Positions 59,454 through 64,000 of a stretch of DNA of 64,000 nucleotides are shown here, piece by piece. The stretch spans positions 1-64,000 of the forward strand of contig AZLU01000231.1 in NCBI GenBank assembly GCA_002224055.1, read 5' to 3'. The notes under the pieces were generated by a model that was given only the letters and a program-made list of their open reading frames with translations, was not told the origin of the DNA and did no database searches. Every line of letters begins with the position of its first letter. The first letter of the stretch is position 1. This stretch comes from Pezizomycotina sp. ARF18 (Eukaryota > Ascomycota). Made by a program: the position numbers and the translations under genes.

Positions 59454-61724
59454 ATGTACCGTAGGAGGCACAACACCGTACCTACCCCGGACGACTCCTC
59501 TTCGCTCCTCAGCAGTAGCAGCAGTTCTTCTTCAGACGAAGATGACTCTTACTCTAGCGACTCGTCAACACCAAGGCGCCTCCTCCTCCTCCTCCGCTGA
59601 GCATCGCTCCAGGGGGAGAGTTTCGCATATGATCGACCTGTTCGACACGCGGGCGTCAACCCAGCAGCCATCTCCAGCGTCCGGCTTCAAGCCTACCTCG
59701 TGACCGACTACATCCCGGAGAACCGCGTGCACAACCGCATCAAGCAGCTCCTGCAGCTTTCCCCGCAGTCCAAGAAGAATAAAGAGCGGAAGGTCAGGAG
59801 AAGGACCGGAAGAAGAAGAGGAACCAGTTCATCAACGAGTACATAGATAGCTCTGCTGGGAAGCACGCGAGGAAAGCTACGGTGCTCAAGCATAAAGTTG
59901 TTGATGATGCGTTGCATCCTGAGAAGGAGAAGGTGAGGAGGAAGACTTTCGGTCCTGGGGATAGTTATCCGGTACCGAAGAGGACACCGAGCAAGAAGAT
60001 CACTAGCAGAGATCACGATGGCTCGCCGGAGGAGGAACATACTCCGCGACCGGTTATGAATAAAGCTCAGAATGAAGCTCCTTCTACCGGTCAAAAGAAG
60101 GAAGAGCCTGTCTCAAGCCGTAAAACTCCGCAAAAGGTGAAGGATCCCGAAAAACAAAAGGAGGAACCTACCACTACGCCTTCCAAGAATTCACGGAAGG
60201 AATCAGTCCTCTATCTCCTAAGCAGACTGCCAATCCTGGTCAGCAGGCTCAGACTCCGAGGTCTAGAAAGCCTATAAAGGAACCTCAGATGCCTAAGGAA
60301 CCTCAAGTGCCACCTGAACGTGTTCCGAGGGAGATTCCGTCGAGAACCTACGGCAGTTACGCATTTTCCGCTTTGAAGAGGACACAATCCCGCGCGAGCC
60401 AAGCGTCCTCGGGAATCTCACGCGGGTTGACCCTCCTTACAAGGTAATTGACAACCTCAGTAAATACGCGGAGAAGCCCACATACAAACGCGAAGAACCG
60501 AAGCCGAAAAAGTCTGAACAGAATCTCAACGAAAAGGTTCGCAACTACTTGGCTTCCAATATCCCAAGCCACTCCACCGGTGTTCCCCTTTCTTCGCAGG
60601 ATTCGACTCGTTCCCCTTCCCCCTCGTTGACTGCTCAGTTGGAGGAAATGGAAGAAATTAGGCCCATTCCCGGTTATCACGTTGCCCCTCCAACGTACCA
60701 CCAACACGCGAAGGAGCCTTTCCTCGAACCTTACTACGATCCTCGCCCGGCGCCGCTGTTTGTCCGAGCACGCAGTCTCACAATCCATCACATTTGCAGC
60801 TACCTTCAGCGGCCGAGAAGCTCGTGAGGAAGACCCCAGGAACCAAAAGAGCGCGCCGTCTTTGAAACAGGAATCTAAAACGAATCACCCGGTCACACCA
60901 TCCAAGAAAAGAAGAATGGAGGAGTTCAACAGAGGGCTCAGGAGTCTTCGGATCGGAGGCGGATATTGACAACGTCAAAGTTCCAAAGAGGGTCGTCAGC
61001 GATACGCACTGGATGAACGAGAAGCCTCGCAAGCCTTCTAAGTCTGTTGGCGGCAGTGCCAAGCACCACCTTCCCAGGCCACCTACTGACAGGCACGACC
61101 CTCACCATGATAAGCAAATGCCTATCACAGCCTACCAACCAGCGGGTCATACAAAGAGCTTCAAGCAGCCCGTAGTCCGTGGGGCGGGAAAGCATCTGGA
61201 CCCTCGTCACCACCGTTACGAGGAGCCTGAGGAAAGCACCGCTGATACGACGAGTGTAGAATCGACGTGTGTAGAGGACGTCGGTGACGAAGAAAGATAC
61301 GACGAAGAACCTCGCGGCCGCGGCCTGTACATGAGCAACACTTCAAAGCCCGAACCGAGCAACCCCACTGGCAGGAGCCCTGCGCAGACCGGTCTCCCCA
61401 CTTCGGAGGTTTCAACCGAGAACGTCACCGCTCCTTCCCTAGCAGCACGGTCAAGGGTCTCAGCAGAGAACCCACTATGGTTTCAATAAGGAGGGGAAGA
61501 TACAAAAATAAATATTCCCCGCAGTACGACGAGTACTATTCGGAGGAAGAGAACCGCGAGACAGCGTTCTCGTGAAGCACGCCGAGGGTTTGAAGAAAAG
61601 GTTGCTGTCGAGGTCCAAGTCTACGGGTGCGTTCTTGGCTCCGGGGCATAGGGGCAGCTCGAACAGGTTCACCAGGAGGAAGACTTTTGATGATAATGAC
61701 GAGTCCGTAATTCCACTTGTTTGA
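59454..61724 (+). CDS. Disordered basic protein, unknown function
   Basis: Probable start MYRRRHNTVPTPDDSSSLLS followed by a serine-rich acidic run (SSSSDEDDSYSSDSSTP). A more ordered piece reads MIDLFDTRASTQQPSPASGF, then TDYIPENRVHNRIKQLLQLS. The remainder is lysine-, proline- and serine-rich: KHARKATVLKHKVVDDALHP, PKRTPSKKITSRDHDGSP, YAFSALKRTQSRASQASSGI, VIDNLSKYAEKPTYKREEPK, LTAQLEEMEEIRPIPGYHVA, PSKKRRMEEFNRGLRSLRIG (a possible nuclear signal), and SPQYDEYYSEEENRE. The end HAEGLKKRLLSRSKSTGAFL leads to FTRRKTFDDNDESVIPLV with stop at 61,722-61,724. The length is roughly 700 residues once frame changes are allowed. No known domain is recognised; a nuclear scaffold or chromatin role would be a guess. 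Confidence 0.6.
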
Positions 61725-63385
61725 TTTTTGAACACTGGTTGTTTGTTTTCTCTTCTTTCTTTCTTTCTTTTTTTTTTTTTTTGCAATGGGCGCTTTTGAT
61801 ACGATTGTTTGGGAGGAGTTTCGAGGGTCTGGGGAAAGTACTAATTGGCGAAAAAAAAGGCGGTTTTTTTTATTTCATTATTCATGAATTCATTGCTCCT
61901 TGTTACTTAACTCTGTCTCTGGAAGGAGCCTTTGGTGTATAGTATATGGGTATTGCGGTTATGTTTTTTTTTTTTTTTTTTTTTTTGAATGGATGATTAC
62001 TACTTAAGTACTTTTTGCTTGTTCGTTTTATAAGTATGTCATTATTGATGGATTGGACGTCTCATACAGCTTGAATCATGACAGAATGTTAATCCCGATA
62101 GAATATCTTGAACCTATAAAAGTTTATTTAAAATCGGTGGGCCTCCTAATTTACTAGCTTCTGTGAGAGCCTATATACATTTGAAGATCATTCTTTCCGT
62201 CTTTAAGGGGAATCATAGATCCAAATAGCGGTGATGGAAACGCTAGTTGCCTTTATATATATATATATATATAAATAGACCTATTCATGCCATTCATATA
62301 TGTAAAGTGGGTGGTTTAATAAGTAATAACAGTATTGCAACATCAACGATGACGAGACATGTTACTATGATCAATAAATGTATACAAAAATAAAAAGAAT
62401 TAATAATCAGGAGAATCGAAGCTATCCCGTTGAGTAGCATGAGAATTGAAAAGAAAAAAAAAAAAAAGAATTTTGGATGCTACTTGCGTCACCCCCAGAG
62501 TCGAACGTCCTTCCAGGCTCAAATCACCCTTCCGTGACGGTCATTCTCCTCAGTGGCTAAGCCAACATCCTAATAGCGGTGGCTTCTTCTTAAAATTCAA
62601 GTGTAATAGTGCCAAATAAAGGGGTCCTAGTAAGGAGGAGGAACAGGAGCAGGTATTGCTATATAAAGCCAAAAGAGGGGGACTAAAGATTTGATATTAT
62701 TTATTTATTCTAAGTAGTAATACTACGGCTTGTCGAAGATCGCATTTTTGTGTAACCACTGGGTGTGTCGACATCAGTTCTACATCGTCGACCATATGGC
62801 GTATTGGCATCAAGGTATGGGGATCTACAAATTACACTTTCATTTGATTCAATCATAGTCATTCATTAGAGATTCCTAGTTTATCTGGTAAGATACATAA
62901 TATCCATCTTATGGCGGTTGAGAAGGTGAGCGGTGAAGCTGGTTCTTATTCGTATGGACTCACGGCAAATTAGTATAATTATAGGATATATCTAGCTATA
63001 AAATTAGTTTCCGGGAAGGAGGGGATGATGAGGGGGGGTATATCTATCTAATATCAATTTATAGATCGTATGGAAGCGGACAGGTGTCTTGTATGCTAAA
63101 TAGTCAAGATATCCAGAGCGTTAAAGTCGCTTTTTTTTTTTTTTTTTTTGGGGGGGGGGGTTATAGTATGGGATTAGTCGAAGATTGAGGAGCTAGCTAA
63201 GGTAATCTCGAACATCCTTTTTTTTAAAAAAAAAAAAAAAAAGGATCTCCATTTAAAATCGTGACATAGCATCCAGTGTTATCTGTTGAAGAGAACCACA
63301 GCATTTGTACGTTCTTCTCCCATTTCTGTCACCTTCAAAACCTTGGTAATGCTTATTTACCGCGTTTTCGTCGTCATCATGAATG
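61725..63385. other. Intergenic region with simple repeats
   Basis: No supported gene. Contains a T run near 61,963-61,986, (TA)n near 62,254-62,274, a tRNA-like but rejected patch at 62,480-62,590, a T19-G11 junction at 63,131-63,160, and the atcc-T8-A17-ggat palindrome at 63,214-63,246. Confidence 0.5.
63131..63160. repeat. T19-G11 homopolymer junction
   Basis: Nineteen T (63,131-63,149) followed directly by eleven G (63,150-63,160). G11 is unusual in this AT-leaning sequence; real simple sequence and base-calling artefact are both possible. Confidence 0.9.
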
Positions 63386-64000
63386 TCATCTTCGCAGTAC
63401 CTCTCTTTTTTTCGCTTTTGGTGCTCTCCTCCTCAGGTTTAATGGTCTCGAGGTCCTCCGTTTCTTCTTGTTGATGCTCTCATGGTCCTTGTTATTGTTT
63501 TTAACGCCGTCGACGGCGGTTTCTTCGTTGTTATCGTCTACCGGAGCGGCAAGAGTCGCAGTATTCTCTTCCTTTTTAGCCCTGGCCCTTTGGAGAAACA
63601 AGTTTCATTTGTAAGGCTCCTAGGGTCCTTTTATACGCCGGTTCGAGCTCGTTGAAGGCCTTGGTTATATCGTCCCAAGTGATAGATTCATCTTCCGTGG
63701 TTTTATCGACGATGTCGAGGAGCACCTGCTCTTCCGCTTTTGTCCACTTTATACCGCGACCACGTTTTCCGTTGATTTTATTTGAGAGAATTACTCCTGC
63801 TCAAGTGGACTTTGACACCCTGTTGCCGCGAATACCGTTGTTTTTCGTAGCGTTGTGGTCGTTGTCGTTGGCACCATCGGAAGGTTTATTGAGAATCGAG
63901 GAGACATTAGCAAGCGTTTCCTCGCCAGCATTCGAGATCGTGGTAGTAGGCTTCGACGGGAGTTCTTCAGCCCCACTGTCTTCTTGTTCTTCAGAGGCTA
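63386..64000 (-). CDS. Myb/SANT-like protein, 5' part cut by window edge
   Basis: Minus-strand gene entering from the right edge. The edge piece reads ASEEQEDSGAEELPSKPTTT, then NAGEETLANVSSILNKPSDG. The Myb-like region (about 63,615-63,770) reads RGIKWTKAEEQVLLDIVDKT, then SITWDDITKAFNELEPAYKR with TLGAL: two conserved tryptophans spaced as in SANT helices. A basic tail contains RAKKEENTATLAAPVDDNNE and INKKKRRTSRPLNLRRRAPK, which could be a nuclear signal. The stop at about 63,386 is provisional because of frame changes near 63,600 and 63,790. Resembles short fungal Myb-like proteins; no named ortholog. Confidence 0.65.

Noticed and set aside
62480-62590. tRNA-like patch on the minus strand with A-box-like (TTGGCTTAGCCACTG) and B-box-like (GTTCGACTC) sequences
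   Set aside because: The T stem does not pair properly, no matching acceptor stem is found at the right spacing, and no anticodon arm could be placed. A degenerate tRNA-derived sequence remains possible.
1-64000. CRISPR arrays, rRNA operons, retroviral or Polinton-type fossils
   Set aside because: No regularly spaced repeats, no rRNA core sequence and no reverse transcriptase, integrase or capsid motif was recognised on either strand.

Overview
This is a 64 kb nuclear window from an ascomycete fungus, most likely a filamentous one (Pezizomycotina). The reasons are short GT-AG introns in compact genes, fungal families such as UGO1, VTS1, a PMP47-type peroxisomal carrier and a CAAX-bearing G-gamma subunit, and a Homol-D-like box between two ribosomal protein genes. 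I cannot place it more precisely; an early-diverging class is a guess only.

Layout. The left 15.7 kb is almost gene-free. It has long dA:dT tracts, a very AT-rich stretch (about 4.7-9.2 kb), a 173-bp tandem duplication (14,782-15,129), and one recognisable gene, a heterotrimeric G-protein gamma subunit (minus, 10,573-11,235). From about 15.8 kb the window becomes gene-bearing: eIF3a/TIF32 (+), a multi-pass membrane protein of unknown function (-), a PMP47-like carrier (+), a MARVEL-type membrane protein (-), TFIIIC subunit TFC4 (-), UGO1 (+), ureidoglycolate lyase (-), a Myb/SANT polyQ protein (+), an NCBP3-like RNA-binding protein (-), an unknown conserved protein (+), ribosomal proteins eL29 (-) and uL11 (+) in divergent orientation, a LisH/WD40 protein (+), VTS1 (+), ATP synthase delta ATP16 (+), a disordered basic protein (+), and a second Myb/SANT protein running off the right end (-).

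Almost every conserved gene, including essential ones, is interrupted by single-base frameshifts, often in or beside homopolymers. The simplest reading is uncorrected long-read indel error, not wholesale pseudogene decay. Exon coordinates are therefore gene spans unless stated, and no gene here is called a pseudogene.

The genes do not form a cluster or one pathway. Themes are translation and ribosome (eIF3a, eL29, uL11), RNA and transcription (TFIIIC, NCBP3-like, VTS1, two Myb proteins), mitochondrion and peroxisome (UGO1, ATP16, PMP47-like) and signalling (G-gamma). I found no CRISPR, no biosynthetic cluster, no convincing tRNA or rRNA and no recognisable transposon or viral remnant. I do not see a clear new biological system. 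The best leads are the Homol-D-like divergent ribosomal promoter, the ELFP-repeat NCBP3-like protein and several conserved proteins of unknown function.
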